NCBI GenBank assembly: GCA_030429735.1
Contig: JAUIET010000001.1
Location: 248,001 to 312,000 of the forward strand
Reading direction: 5' to 3'
Origin: Gammaproteobacteria bacterium
GTDB lineage: Bacteria > Pseudomonadota > Gammaproteobacteria > Pseudomonadales > JAUIET01
DNA length: 64,000 bases
Both the position numbers and the translations under genes were made by a program. Shown here one piece after another: positions 52,988 to 62,044 of this stretch. Within the stretch, counting starts at the first letter, position 1; the number at the start of each line of letters is the position of its first letter. The notes under the pieces are model-generated. The model worked only from the letters and a program-made list of their open reading frames with translations. It ran no database searches and was not told the origin of the DNA.

Positions 52988-54013
52988 TTGAAGCACTTTG
53001 AGTTCTGGAATCCACGCTTGTTTGAGTCGCCTTACTACGCGTACCTGGCCTGGCTGTGTCTTAAAAATGGCTTGGGGCTGCGCACTCTGGCGAAAGCGAA
53101 TTACGCGCTGGACCACGGCGAAATTGGCATTGGTTCAAAGCTTGCTACGCAGCTGGCGTTTGATCAGTCACGTTTCCTGCCCTCGGAACTGGTACCTGGG
53201 AACAACTCTCCGGAATCAAAGGTATCTCAGCTTAGCGCGTTTGCCGAGCGCTATTGTTTTCCAATCATTGTTAAACCGGATATGGGTTGCGTTGGCAAAG
53301 GTGTGACCAAAATCAACAGCACTGAGCATATTCACGCTGTTGTCAGCTCATTGAGCACCGACTACATCGTCCAGCAATTCACGCCAAACAACGTTGAGTT
53401 CGGGGTCTTTTTTGTGCGTCACAGCGGGCGTGGCCGGATCACGGGCATCAATGGCAAAGAGTTTCCGGCGGTGGTTGGCGATAGTAAGCGCTCACTTCAA
53501 GAGCTTGCCGAGGCGCACCCACGCTTTACAGAACACTGGGATTTGTTTCTGCAGTATCTTGATACCTCGTACGTACCCGCAAAAGGAGAACCTGTTCAAC
53601 TGTCGTTTATCGGCTCACATACCATGGGCTGCAAATTCACCGACGACTCACATTTGCTGACACAGGCCCTGGAGGCGGAAATTATTAGAATCGCAGACAG
53701 CCAACCGGGGTTTAATTTTGGTCGGCTAGACGTCAAATCACCGAGTGTTGATTCATTTCAGCAAGGCGATTTTGTGGTTATAGAGGTCAATGGCGTGGCG
53801 TCACTACCCACCCATATGTTCGACCCCCAGCACTCACTGCGCCAGGGATATGACATATTCCTTGAACACGCCAGACATTTGGTAACCGCAGCGGTTGAGC
53901 AACGTCACCAAGCAATGCCTCTACTACCGGGGCCTGAAATTCTTCGCAAGGTACGCGCCAGCCAGCAAGCCCTGAATCAGGCCCACAGCGACAGCCTGGC
54001 GCGTGCCCAGTAA
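52988..54013 (+). CDS. ATP-grasp domain protein
   Basis: 341 residues. FPIIVKPDMGCVGKGVTKI matches the ATP-grasp P-x-V-K-P...G.G.GV nucleotide-binding segment, and FNFGRLDVKSPSV followed by VVIEVNGVASLPTH supplies the metal-binding Asp, Glu and Asn. The N-terminal FWNPRLFESPYYAYL resembles uncharacterised ATP-grasp proteins. ATP-grasp enzymes join a carboxylate to an amine or thiol through an acylphosphate; the substrates here are unknown. The start is a TTG at 52988 with AGGAAG upstream; no ATG is available. It is divergent from the TSP3/OmpA gene, with 127 bases between them. Confidence 0.75.
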   Translation: MKHFEFWNPRLFESPYYAYLAWLCLKNGLGLRTLAKANYALDHGEIGIGSKLATQLAFDQSRFLPSELVPGNNSPESKVSQLSAFAERYCFPIIVKPDMGCVGKGVTKINSTEHIHAVVSSLSTDYIVQQFTPNNVEFGVFFVRHSGRGRITGINGKEFPAVVGDSKRSLQELAEAHPRFTEHWDLFLQYLDTSYVPAKGEPVQLSFIGSHTMGCKFTDDSHLLTQALEAEIIRIADSQPGFNFGRLDVKSPSVDSFQQGDFVVIEVNGVASLPTHMFDPQHSLRQGYDIFLEHARHLVTAAVEQRHQAMPLLPGPEILRKVRASQQALNQAHSDSLARAQ

Positions 54014-54025
54014 AAAAACCAGTCC

Positions 54026-55126
54026 TTACAGCTCAGACAACTTCATCACTCTGGTTGTCAGTACTGGATGTTCGCTGGCACCAATCCAGCGCCAACACAT
54101 TGTGCCGCATTCATGGCCACAGGTTTCTATCCAGTTTGGCACGCCAGGATCAGTGTGTGACACAAGCACCCGTACGCTGCCATCCTCGTTGTACTGCGCT
54201 GTGTGTTTGTTCACGTGAATCTGGTGGTACCGATAATCCAGAGATTCCATCCACCAGTTATTAAGCTGAAAATTCCAGGTTTGACACTCAGGTATCACAG
54301 GCGCGTCAATAACGAACACTTCATCTGGCGCCAACTTCCAGGCACTGTGGAAGTAATAAATGTTGGGGTCGCCACCTATAGACTGGCAGTAAGCCTGATC
54401 CGCCGGAGGTAGTTCGTTTTCTATAGGCAAAAAACTCTCTGACCAATTCTCAAACAACTGCGCCGAACCGTTGACGAACATCGTGGCGCGCTGCAACGCA
54501 TGCACTAATTTTTCCGGCGTTAATGGCGATGGTCGTTCATCCACGGCACCTATTCGCTCAATCTTGAGCTCCGCACTTTTTTCGTTCGCACGATCCTGAA
54601 ACGTTTGGCGCACATTGATTGAGTTTGTATCAGGCCCCATCTGTAACCAATTGCCCGCATGTTCGCGCTGACTGATCACTATTTCAAATGATCCGTCATC
54701 ATTGATGTCCATATCGCGGGCATCCAGATAGCCGGTGGTTTCCATTGTGCCACCCGATGCGTATTTGTTAATAACCGCACCAAACCCCAGATAATCAACT
54801 GTTCCCCGCGTGCCAAACAATCGATAGTCATATTGCGGATTAACAGAACAGCTTTCATAACGATTGTCGGGATTGTCCGCGCCGAGTTTAATGGTTTCAT
54901 GTGCACCGCAGCGCAGAACCGGATACGCGGAATCTCCAAACTCCAGAAAGCTCTCCAGGCCGCCCCGCAATAGACGCGTGAGATACCGGTAACCTTCTGC
55001 CTGGTTAAACGGATCATGCGGCGCTTTATCACTGCGAATAATATGCCCGGCGGCCTTGAGTGAATCACAAAATTCGTCCCAGGCCGAACCATCAAGCACT
55101 TTTTGTTCCGCTGTTTTTTCGTTCAT
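54026..55126 (-). CDS. DUF1214-domain protein
   Basis: 366 residues. The C-terminal part has CQTWNFQLNNWWMESLDYR, then SHTDPGVPNWIETCGHECG and TMCWRW, the DUF1214 hallmarks. The N-terminal 200 residues are less conserved (YRYLTRLLRGGLESFLEFG). There is no signal peptide, so it is probably cytoplasmic. The molecular role of the family is unknown; members often sit near steroid or aromatic degradation genes, which fits the sulfotransferase and ketosteroid-dehydrogenase-like neighbours. It converges on the ATP-grasp gene and follows the sulfotransferase gene by 47 bases, likely as an operon. Confidence 0.83.
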   Translation of the reverse strand: MNEKTAEQKVLDGSAWDEFCDSLKAAGHIIRSDKAPHDPFNQAEGYRYLTRLLRGGLESFLEFGDSAYPVLRCGAHETIKLGADNPDNRYESCSVNPQYDYRLFGTRGTVDYLGFGAVINKYASGGTMETTGYLDARDMDINDDGSFEIVISQREHAGNWLQMGPDTNSINVRQTFQDRANEKSAELKIERIGAVDERPSPLTPEKLVHALQRATMFVNGSAQLFENWSESFLPIENELPPADQAYCQSIGGDPNIYYFHSAWKLAPDEVFVIDAPVIPECQTWNFQLNNWWMESLDYRYHQIHVNKHTAQYNEDGSVRVLVSHTDPGVPNWIETCGHECGTMCWRWIGASEHPVLTTRVMKLSEL

Positions 55127-55173
55127 TGCTACTCTCCGATGTCTAACTCTGAATAAACTGTGGTGTTCAACCT

Positions 55174-56325
55174 TTACTCCATAGTCACGTTGTACCGCGC
55201 CACATAATCAGCAAACAAGGCTTCCACATCCGCCCTGGTCACCCCGTAGTCTTCCAGGCGGTATTCGTGTTTACCATGCCGCCCTTTGGGATTATTGGTC
55301 AGCCAGCGGTTCATCGCGGCACGTCCTTGCTCAGTGATCGTGGTTTGCCTCGCCGAATATATTTTTTCCAGGTCGGGCCAGGGGTCGCGCACAAAATCAT
55401 CGTGATATACATCCAGAAATTGACCCGGATAATGCGGCTCAAGCTCCGCCCGCGCCGATTCAAACTCTTCGCTATAGATTCGCATCATTTCCATCCAGTC
55501 ACGGCCGATAACATTTCGGTCAACATGGTCTGAATTGCCGCTGCGCACCACTTCATTAAAACTAAATCCTGAGGCTACTATCGTCATTGGTGCGCGATGC
55601 GTTTGCACAATGATCGCACTTGGGTGATTTTTCAGGATGGCCCGCACACCCAGTTGATGAAGCGGTGTTTTCATCACCCAGCGCCCGGGTTTCTTAAACT
55701 GCAGCAACTGCATCTGCTTCTTGTGGTACGCATACAACGGGTCAAAGTTCTGCTGATACACCCAGTTTGTGTAGCTTGGAATGTTATAGCTTGATGTGAA
55801 TTCAACCGATACCAGTGTCTGATTAAAAAACATATGGCATTCATCGGGCGACTCGGCATCCAGTAAATGCGTTTTCAAAAACCCTGGCAGGAATTGTTCG
55901 GTTAACTGCACGCCTTGCCGCGATTGCTCGATTCTTGGGTCAGTAGAGTAACTGGCCGTTTCCGCAGGCGGCACCATGTCGGCACCCTCCCACAAGCGAA
56001 TCGTGCGGTTCGCGGGGTCTTCGTTAAGCATGTGATGCAGCGCCGTAGTGCCTGTGCGTGGCAAACCTGAAATAAAAATTGGCCGCTCAATGACTTCATC
56101 CAAAACAGCTGGATTGTCACGAATGTAGTTTTCGATTTTCAGGCGGTTTTTTAGCGCATTGGTAATTGATGCCTGAGCACGATAGCGACCAATATCATTC
56201 AACGCGGCCTCGTTATTCAGCGCATGGACCAATCGGTCAAGCGCTTCCAGTACCTGCTCGCCATTGAGATCTGTAAGCTGGGTGTCTTCGCGTGCCTGTT
56301 TCAGCAAGGCCTGGGCATTAAGCAT
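55174..56325 (-). CDS. Sulfotransferase family protein
   Basis: 383 residues. PIFISGLPRTGTTALHHML is the PAPS 5'-phosphosulfate loop, and IIVQTHRAPMTIVASG fits the 3'-phosphate binding region with its conserved Arg. The length and the N-terminal helical part (about 1-80) match bacterial sulfotransferase-like proteins often linked to lipid or steroid metabolism. The acceptor cannot be read from the sequence. It is the first gene of a pair with the DUF1214 gene and is divergent from the flavoprotein gene. Confidence 0.85.
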   Translation of the reverse strand: MLNAQALLKQAREDTQLTDLNGEQVLEALDRLVHALNNEAALNDIGRYRAQASITNALKNRLKIENYIRDNPAVLDEVIERPIFISGLPRTGTTALHHMLNEDPANRTIRLWEGADMVPPAETASYSTDPRIEQSRQGVQLTEQFLPGFLKTHLLDAESPDECHMFFNQTLVSVEFTSSYNIPSYTNWVYQQNFDPLYAYHKKQMQLLQFKKPGRWVMKTPLHQLGVRAILKNHPSAIIVQTHRAPMTIVASGFSFNEVVRSGNSDHVDRNVIGRDWMEMMRIYSEEFESARAELEPHYPGQFLDVYHDDFVRDPWPDLEKIYSARQTTITEQGRAAMNRWLTNNPKGRHGKHEYRLEDYGVTRADVEALFADYVARYNVTME

Positions 56326-56337
56326 TGTTTACAACTA

Positions 56338-56365
56338 TTTGTCTGACTTTGCATTGCATTATACT
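56338..56365 (+). promoter_or_regulatory. Candidate promoter for the flavoprotein gene
   Basis: TATACT (56360-56365) with a weak TTTGTC 16 bases upstream, 77 bases before the GTG start at 56442. It lies in the 116-base divergent gap with the sulfotransferase gene. Consensus matching only. Confidence 0.35.
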
Positions 56366-56441
56366 CAGCCAATTATGATCCAGCGTTACCAAACTATTCA
56401 TGCTGGAGGCAATGTGACCATTCCAGATTCGGAGAACGTGT

Positions 56442-57926
56442 GTGAGTAAGGACCAGGCATCAGCTATTCACCCGGCCAGAAGTGCCGCTATCGACAGCTG
56501 GGACTTTGAAACCGATGTTGCCATTGTTGGCTATGGTGGTGCTGGCAGCTGTGCAGCCATAGAAGCCAGCGACGCAGGCGCCAGGGTGATGTTGTTTGAA
56601 GCCAGCAGCGACAGCGGCGGCTCAACCGCTTTGTCGAGCGCAGAGATTTATATGGGTGGCAATGGCGGTACGCGCGTGCAACGCGCCTGTGGCTACGAAG
56701 ACTCAAGCGAAGACATGTTCAATTTTCTGATGGCGTGTCAAGGCCCTCAGGCCGACGAAGCAAAAATACGAACCTACGTAGACAACAGTTTGGACCACTT
56801 CAACTGGCTGGTTGATAAGGGCGTGCCGTTCAAAGACAGCGAATACAAAGAACGCGCTATTATGTCGCTCACTGATGATTGCCTGTTATTTACGGGTAAC
56901 GAAAAAGCCTGGCCGTTTCGCGAGATTGCCAAGCCCTGCCCGAGAGGCCACAACCTCTACATAGAAGGAGACAATGGCGGCCCTTTGTTCATGAAAATCA
57001 TGAGCGAGAATGTCAGCAAGCGAGACATAGACGTACACTTTGAAACCCGTGCATTGCGCCTTGTCACCGACGAAGAACACAATGTTGTGGGCTTGGTGAT
57101 TCGCCAGAACAAACAGGAAAAAACCGTCCGCGCTCACAAAGGTGTGGTGTTGTGCGCGGGCGGTTTCGTCATGAATGAAGCCATGCTGAAGCGTTACGCG
57201 CCGTTTTTGCTGAAAGGCAATGCACCAACCGGCAACCCCGGCGACACTGGCAGCGGGATACTTATGGGGCTGGGCGTTGGTGCCGCGGCAATCAATATGC
57301 ACGAAGGGTTTGTCTCACTGCCGTTTTACCCTCCCGCCAGCTTAACTTACGGAATTTTTGTTAACGATCGAGGCCAACGCTTTATCAGCGAGGACGGCTA
57401 CCACGGCCGCATTGGGTATTACTCGCTGACTCAGGACAGTGATCGCATTTATTTGATATTCAGCGCAGAAGACTTTGCAAGCTATCAGCAGGGGAACTAT
57501 CTGGGTGCAGATATAGCTGGGACCGGCGAAACCATTGAAGAACTCGAGAGTGAGTTGGGCTTGCCAGCGGGCAACCTGGTACACACGATTGAATTCTACA
57601 ATGAACATGCCGCTGCAGGCGAAGACCCGCAATTCAGAAAATCCAAAGAGTGGTTAAAACCCATGGCCGCTCCCTATGCCGCGCTGGATTGCACACCAGG
57701 GCGCGGTGTATTTGTACCGATGTTCACGCTTGGCGGTCTGGATACCCTGCCCAGTGGTGAAGTTCTCAGCGCAGACGGTAGTATCATTCCAGGCTTGTAT
57801 GCGGCGGGCCGCACGACCGCTGGCTTGCCACGCCGGGCACAAGGATATGCCAGCGGTATGTCAGTAGGTGATGCCACGTTTTTTGGCCGCCTCGCAGGCA
57901 TTGCTGCTGCCAGCCATACAAGCTGA
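56442..57926 (+). CDS. FAD-dependent oxidoreductase, ketosteroid-dehydrogenase/fumarate-reductase-like
   Basis: 494 residues. TDVAIVGYGGAGSCAAIEA is the Rossmann FAD motif, followed by LFEASSDSGGSTALSSAE. GVVLCAGGFVMNEAML and the C-terminal GLYAAGRTTAGLPRRAQGYAS are the FAD-contacting segments of the 3-ketosteroid dehydrogenase/fumarate reductase flavoprotein superfamily. It probably introduces or removes a double bond next to a carbonyl. The start is a GTG at 56442 with GGAG seven bases before it. Context (sulfotransferase, DUF1214) hints at a sterol-like or polycyclic substrate, but no catalytic Tyr set was confirmed. Confidence 0.85.
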   Translation: MSKDQASAIHPARSAAIDSWDFETDVAIVGYGGAGSCAAIEASDAGARVMLFEASSDSGGSTALSSAEIYMGGNGGTRVQRACGYEDSSEDMFNFLMACQGPQADEAKIRTYVDNSLDHFNWLVDKGVPFKDSEYKERAIMSLTDDCLLFTGNEKAWPFREIAKPCPRGHNLYIEGDNGGPLFMKIMSENVSKRDIDVHFETRALRLVTDEEHNVVGLVIRQNKQEKTVRAHKGVVLCAGGFVMNEAMLKRYAPFLLKGNAPTGNPGDTGSGILMGLGVGAAAINMHEGFVSLPFYPPASLTYGIFVNDRGQRFISEDGYHGRIGYYSLTQDSDRIYLIFSAEDFASYQQGNYLGADIAGTGETIEELESELGLPAGNLVHTIEFYNEHAAAGEDPQFRKSKEWLKPMAAPYAALDCTPGRGVFVPMFTLGGLDTLPSGEVLSADGSIIPGLYAAGRTTAGLPRRAQGYASGMSVGDATFFGRLAGIAAASHTS

Positions 57927-57930
57927 TTGC

Positions 57931-59637
57931 TTAGCGACGCTGTAAACGCTGGTTAGTCCCTCGCGACACGCGTTCCTGGCGTCGTTGCGGCGCCACTTTT
58001 TGCACACGCGGCTGCGATCGGTTTGCACTGTTTTGCCTGCTTGCGCTGTTTTGCCTGCTAGCGCTTGGCTGCCTGCTCGCGCTATACGATCGGGACGGAG
58101 CGGCTCGTTGCGGACGCACCTGCGACTGTACATTTACCGCGCGCTGTTGCGATCGGGCCTGCTGAATGGCGCGGGGGCGCTGTATCACTCGTGATGCTCT
58201 GGTCTCATTATTGCGCGCGCCCATGGCCCGGTTGCTACTGGTTTGCTGCACCGTATTCTCCATGCGCCGCGATGTGTTGGCGATACCTGCCGACCGCGGA
58301 CTGCTTGCAGTCGCGCGCTCAGTCGTTCGATTCGCCGCCGTCCTGTCCCGACGCTGTTCGCGAGACAAACCGCCATCCCTGCCGGCACTGCCGCCCTTCC
58401 ATATGCGGGTATTCATATCAGGGTTGCGACGCGTGTTTCGCTCGCCATTGCCCTGCCTGTTTGAGCGCCCAATAATAGCTGCATTATCATTTCGATTATT
58501 CGGGCGTTGATCACGTCGACGCTCGACCGGCTCGGAAAAATTTCGCTGTCGTCGATCCGCTATGTAGGAACCATTGTGATTGTAGCGATGGCGATAGCGC
58601 TCCTGCGTGCGACCGGAATAATAGTGTCTGTTGGCCAAGCCAGTTCGACCATAGGTGTTGTAGCGATGCTGATCATGCCGCCATCGCAAGCCACGATACG
58701 GACTACGCGCATAGTAATCGTAGTGCCTCGTATACGATGTATAGGGGCGATAATGTCGGTACCGGTAATAACGCTGGTACGCGATGCTGTGATAAGGCTG
58801 GTAAAACAGGTGGCCATGGTGCCAATCCAGCGTGTGGTGTAACCACCCACCTAACAGCAGACCAACCCCAAAGTGTATGCCCGCGTCATGGTGCGCATGC
58901 CGATGCGATGTTCGATCATGATGCGAATAAACGTAGGCAGGGTTATAGCGCGGCACGTGCACATACAGCGGGTCCGCGTGAACGATTCGAATAATTGTTT
59001 CCGATCCGTTGCTCGACTTTTCACGCACCACATCCTGCTGCTCACTGTCTTTTAGATGCCCCGCAGCGTCTGCTTGTCTGCGAAGGCGCTGAATGGTTTC
59101 AAACACTGCATCAGGTTGCGTAAGAAACGCATCTCCCAACTGCTGGGTCCATTCAATATCGTCATTCATTTGCGCGAGCACGTCCGGGTAGCGAGTGAGT
59201 GCCTTGACGCTGCTGGACCAATTCTGTTCGTCACCTGCTTCAGCGTGCGGGTTGCTCTCAAGCCAGCGCGCAGCTTGCACAATCTCAAGTGGGTAGGTGG
59301 ACGCCGGCAGCATCTCGCTCAGCAATACATCGGGGTGCAGCGCAATAGGCCCCAGCAACAGGTCCAGCTGGGCGTCGCTGTACAAGGAGTCAAGCGGCGG
59401 TAGATAGATTTTTTCCCCAACACGAACAGCACCGGATTCATCCACCTGCGGATTGTTAGTCAATAACGCACTGACCGAGGTGCCACAGCGCTGGGCTATG
59501 CCACTGAGCGTATCACCCGATCTAACCGTGAGAGGACTGCTGCAGTCTGCAGTTTTTGCAACGACCGCACCAGGTGCCGCTAACATGGCCAGAAATGCCG
59601 CGCTGATACTCATCGTTTTGCTAAGATAAAACGTCAT
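57931..59637 (-). CDS. LysM-DUF3300 protein with His/Tyr/Arg-rich tail
   Basis: 568 residues. A signal peptide (about 1-27, ending VVAKTADC) is followed by a LysM domain (about 36-80, LTVRSGDTLSGIAQRCG) that binds peptidoglycan. The DUF3300 domain follows (about 85-240, DLLLGPIALHPDVLLSEML and DPLYVHVPRYNPAYVYSHH). The rest is low complexity: first rich in His and Tyr, then Arg, Gln, Asn and Ser, strongly basic. Near the end an 18-base unit encoding SASRQN-type hexapeptides occurs three times (58025-58078). It is probably a periplasmic envelope protein of unknown role. GAGG upstream supports the start. It converges on the flavoprotein gene, four bases apart. Confidence 0.85.
   Translation of the reverse strand: MTFYLSKTMSISAAFLAMLAAPGAVVAKTADCSSPLTVRSGDTLSGIAQRCGTSVSALLTNNPQVDESGAVRVGEKIYLPPLDSLYSDAQLDLLLGPIALHPDVLLSEMLPASTYPLEIVQAARWLESNPHAEAGDEQNWSSSVKALTRYPDVLAQMNDDIEWTQQLGDAFLTQPDAVFETIQRLRRQADAAGHLKDSEQQDVVREKSSNGSETIIRIVHADPLYVHVPRYNPAYVYSHHDRTSHRHAHHDAGIHFGVGLLLGGWLHHTLDWHHGHLFYQPYHSIAYQRYYRYRHYRPYTSYTRHYDYYARSPYRGLRWRHDQHRYNTYGRTGLANRHYYSGRTQERYRHRYNHNGSYIADRRQRNFSEPVERRRDQRPNNRNDNAAIIGRSNRQGNGERNTRRNPDMNTRIWKGGSAGRDGGLSREQRRDRTAANRTTERATASSPRSAGIANTSRRMENTVQQTSSNRAMGARNNETRASRVIQRPRAIQQARSQQRAVNVQSQVRPQRAAPSRSYSASRQPSASRQNSASRQNSANRSQPRVQKVAPQRRQERVSRGTNQRLQRR
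58025..58078 (-). repeat. Three tandem 18-base units in the tail of the DUF3300 gene
   Basis: Units at 58025-58042, 58043-58060 and 58061-58078; the first two differ at two positions and the third at more. They encode a Ser/Arg/Gln/Asn hexapeptide and keep the frame, so copy number could vary without disrupting the gene. Confidence 0.7.
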
Positions 59638-59776
59638 ACTGATACCTCGCGCTCCGTCACAAATGGCCTATGCAGCAGCTCCTGGAAAGCGATAAGAGCC
59701 GACTGCAGCCAGAGTAACACTTTACAGAGCGAGGTCTGAACACTTGCTGAACAGCTAAACGATCAGCGCAATGGTC

Positions 59777-59782
59777 TATACT
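59777..59782 (+). promoter_or_regulatory. -10 element suggesting a leaderless protease mRNA
   Basis: TATACT at 59777-59782 ends six bases before the ATG at 59789, the distance at which transcription normally begins. No Shine-Dalgarno sequence precedes the ATG. The -35 region is weak. The call is by spacing only. Confidence 0.35.
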
Positions 59783-59788
59783 GCATAA

Positions 59789-61090
59789 ATGATAACAAGC
59801 GCCAAAAATCAAACACTTACGTTCATTATTGCGATTCTTGCCGCGATGCCGATGCTCAGCCTGGCTCAGTCACAAACGGCCACTTCGCTGTTTGATCGTT
59901 ACAGCAGCGGTGTCGTTCAGGTTCGGACCATAGACCTTGCTTCTGGCGACAAAACCAGCATTGGCTCGGGGTTCTCGGTTGACGGCGGGCGCTATGTTGC
60001 CACCAATTTTCATGTGATTTCTCTACTGATTCATGCACCAGAAACATACCGTTTGGAGCTGGTGGATGATGAAGGGAAAACGATAGCAGCCACGGTTGCG
60101 GCCATTGATGTCATCCACGATCTTGCATTACTTGCACCGGCTCGCGAAGTGGCTCGCAGCTTGCGGCTCAGAGCCACCAAGCCGAGCCAGGGCGACCGCA
60201 TCTTCTCTCTGGGCAATCCCCAGGACCTTGGCATGACAATTATCGAGGGTAATTACAATGGCCTGGTCAAAAAATCGCGCTATCAGAAAATTCTATTCAG
60301 CGGTTCGCTCAACTCCGGAATGAGCGGCGGCCCGGCTATCGATTCCAGTGGGCGAGTGCTCGGCATCAACGTATCAAAAGGCGGAGAACAGATTTCGTTT
60401 TTAGTGCCTGCAGAACAATTGCAAACGCTTATCGACAATGCGCGAAGAGCTAACCCTGGCGACAGAACCACACCCGAATTGCAGCGGCCAAATTTTACCG
60501 AACAAATAAGAACGGCTTTGTATAACGACCAATCAACGTTTTACAGCGAACTGCTCGAAGACGACTGGTCCCTGGAAGGGTTCGGCGATCTAATGCTGCC
60601 GCAAAAAATCAGTGATACCTTGAAGTGCTGGGGGCACACTGTGGAAGATGACGACCTATTGTATGAAAGCTTCCATCAACATTGCCAATCTAATGACGCT
60701 ATCTATATTGAAGATGATTTTTATACCGGCCAATTTGAGTACGACTACGAGTGGCTTGAAACCGAGGAACTCAACACATTCCAGTTTTACAACGCACTTG
60801 AGCGGCGTTTCAATCACAAATCCCAGCACAGCGGTAGTGACGAAGAAGATGTCAGCGAGTATCAATGCAACACCAATATCGTGAAAATTGCCGGCAGCCG
60901 CTGGAAAGTGTCCAGCTGCTTTCGTGCCTATCAAAGCTATGACGATCTGTACGACGCCCTGCTGCTATTGGCCGCACTGGACAACAGCAATAGCTCTGCT
61001 GTGCTAAAAGCTTCTGCTACTGGAATCAGCCAGAACAGCGCCACCGCCCTGTTCGCCAAACTGATGGGAGCCATAGCATGGAAACCCTGA
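59789..61090 (+). CDS. Trypsin-like serine protease, secreted
   Basis: 433 residues. A signal peptide (about 1-26, ILAAMPMLSLAQS) precedes a chymotrypsin-fold domain (about 30-215) with the triad visible: His in YVATNFHVI, Asp in DVIHDLALL, Ser in SGMSGGPAID. This is HtrA-like, but no PDZ domain follows. The C-terminal 200 residues are acidic with three Cys (TLKCWGHT, FHQHCQSND, EYQCNTN) plus SSCFRAY and are not recognised. It probably acts in the periplasm on unknown targets. Its end overlaps the FHA-membrane gene by 13 bases, so the two are coupled and may act together. Confidence 0.87.
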   Translation: MITSAKNQTLTFIIAILAAMPMLSLAQSQTATSLFDRYSSGVVQVRTIDLASGDKTSIGSGFSVDGGRYVATNFHVISLLIHAPETYRLELVDDEGKTIAATVAAIDVIHDLALLAPAREVARSLRLRATKPSQGDRIFSLGNPQDLGMTIIEGNYNGLVKKSRYQKILFSGSLNSGMSGGPAIDSSGRVLGINVSKGGEQISFLVPAEQLQTLIDNARRANPGDRTTPELQRPNFTEQIRTALYNDQSTFYSELLEDDWSLEGFGDLMLPQKISDTLKCWGHTVEDDDLLYESFHQHCQSNDAIYIEDDFYTGQFEYDYEWLETEELNTFQFYNALERRFNHKSQHSGSDEEDVSEYQCNTNIVKIAGSRWKVSSCFRAYQSYDDLYDALLLLAALDNSNSSAVLKASATGISQNSATALFAKLMGAIAWKP

Positions 61091-62037
61091 TTATTCAGAT
61101 TGGATTGAAACAAGGCCGCAATGCCGACCTGTACAAACTCAATGAACGCGAGCTGTATGTGGGCCGAGCTTACAGTAACGATATCGTGCTAACCGACCCT
61201 TATGTGGCGCCTCAACAACTGCGCATATATCGCTACGGAGTGGGCGGCGAAGAACTTAGCTGGCACATCAACATTCTGGACGCCACGAATCCTGTGTTAG
61301 TAAATGGCGAACCAGTAGAGTCTGCCACACAATCTGTACGCCCCGGCGACTCGATTACCGTTGGCCGCACCACAATGCGCTTGTACTCCGACGAGCATGA
61401 GGTGGAGCCTACCCGGAAACTGCTGGTGAGCAGTTGGCTGCATCGAGCGGCCAGAAATGCCTGGCTACCTGTTTGTCTGTTCGCACTTGTTTGCCTGACT
61501 GATAGCTTGCTGAACTACGGCTTTAGCAATACCGACGGCGAATGGAAAGAGCATGGCATCAGTACAATCGCTGGCATGGGAATACTGCTTGCATGGGCTG
61601 GATTTTGGGCTGTAGTGGGGCGAGTACTGCGCCACCAACCGCATTTCAGCTATCAGTTGCTGGTGACAACACTAATTGCGGCCATCGGCCTGACCCAGAC
61701 ACCGGTTGAGCTATTCGCTGAGTTTATTACAGACAGCACATACATTAGAACCCTTATTGCCTACACCTTTGGCACGGTCTTGCTGGCCTATCTGCTGCAC
61801 TACAACTTGTTTTTTGCAACCAACATCAAGCACACGGCGATACTTGCCTGCTGCTTCAGCGTAGGCCTGAGCGGGCTGGTCTTTTTGTTCTCAATGTCTG
61901 AGAAAAACGAATTCAGTGCCGCGCCAGAATACTCAGGCACCCTGCTGCCCCCGATCGTTAATCCGAGGACTGGAAAGCCGCTGGATGACTACGTTAACAG
62001 CTTTGCCAAGACCTTCGCTGACAGTAATGGGCTGTAA
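61078..62037 (+). CDS. FHA-domain membrane protein
   Basis: 319 residues. Residues 1-105 form a forkhead-associated fold: LYVGRAYSNDIVLTDP carries the Gly-Arg and Asn-Asp positions. Then come VNGEPV and VRPGDSITVGRTTMRLY. The Ser and His that follow the first motif in phosphothreonine-binding FHA domains are replaced (VAPQQLRIYR), so phosphopeptide binding is doubtful. About five membrane helices follow (roughly 125-275), then a short polar tail. FHA domains usually read Ser/Thr kinase signals in the cytoplasm; no kinase or phosphatase is in the window. It overlaps the protease gene by 13 bases. Confidence 0.82.
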   Translation: METLIIQIGLKQGRNADLYKLNERELYVGRAYSNDIVLTDPYVAPQQLRIYRYGVGGEELSWHINILDATNPVLVNGEPVESATQSVRPGDSITVGRTTMRLYSDEHEVEPTRKLLVSSWLHRAARNAWLPVCLFALVCLTDSLLNYGFSNTDGEWKEHGISTIAGMGILLAWAGFWAVVGRVLRHQPHFSYQLLVTTLIAAIGLTQTPVELFAEFITDSTYIRTLIAYTFGTVLLAYLLHYNLFFATNIKHTAILACCFSVGLSGLVFLFSMSEKNEFSAAPEYSGTLLPPIVNPRTGKPLDDYVNSFAKTFADSNGL

Positions 62038-62044
62038 CAGACTG

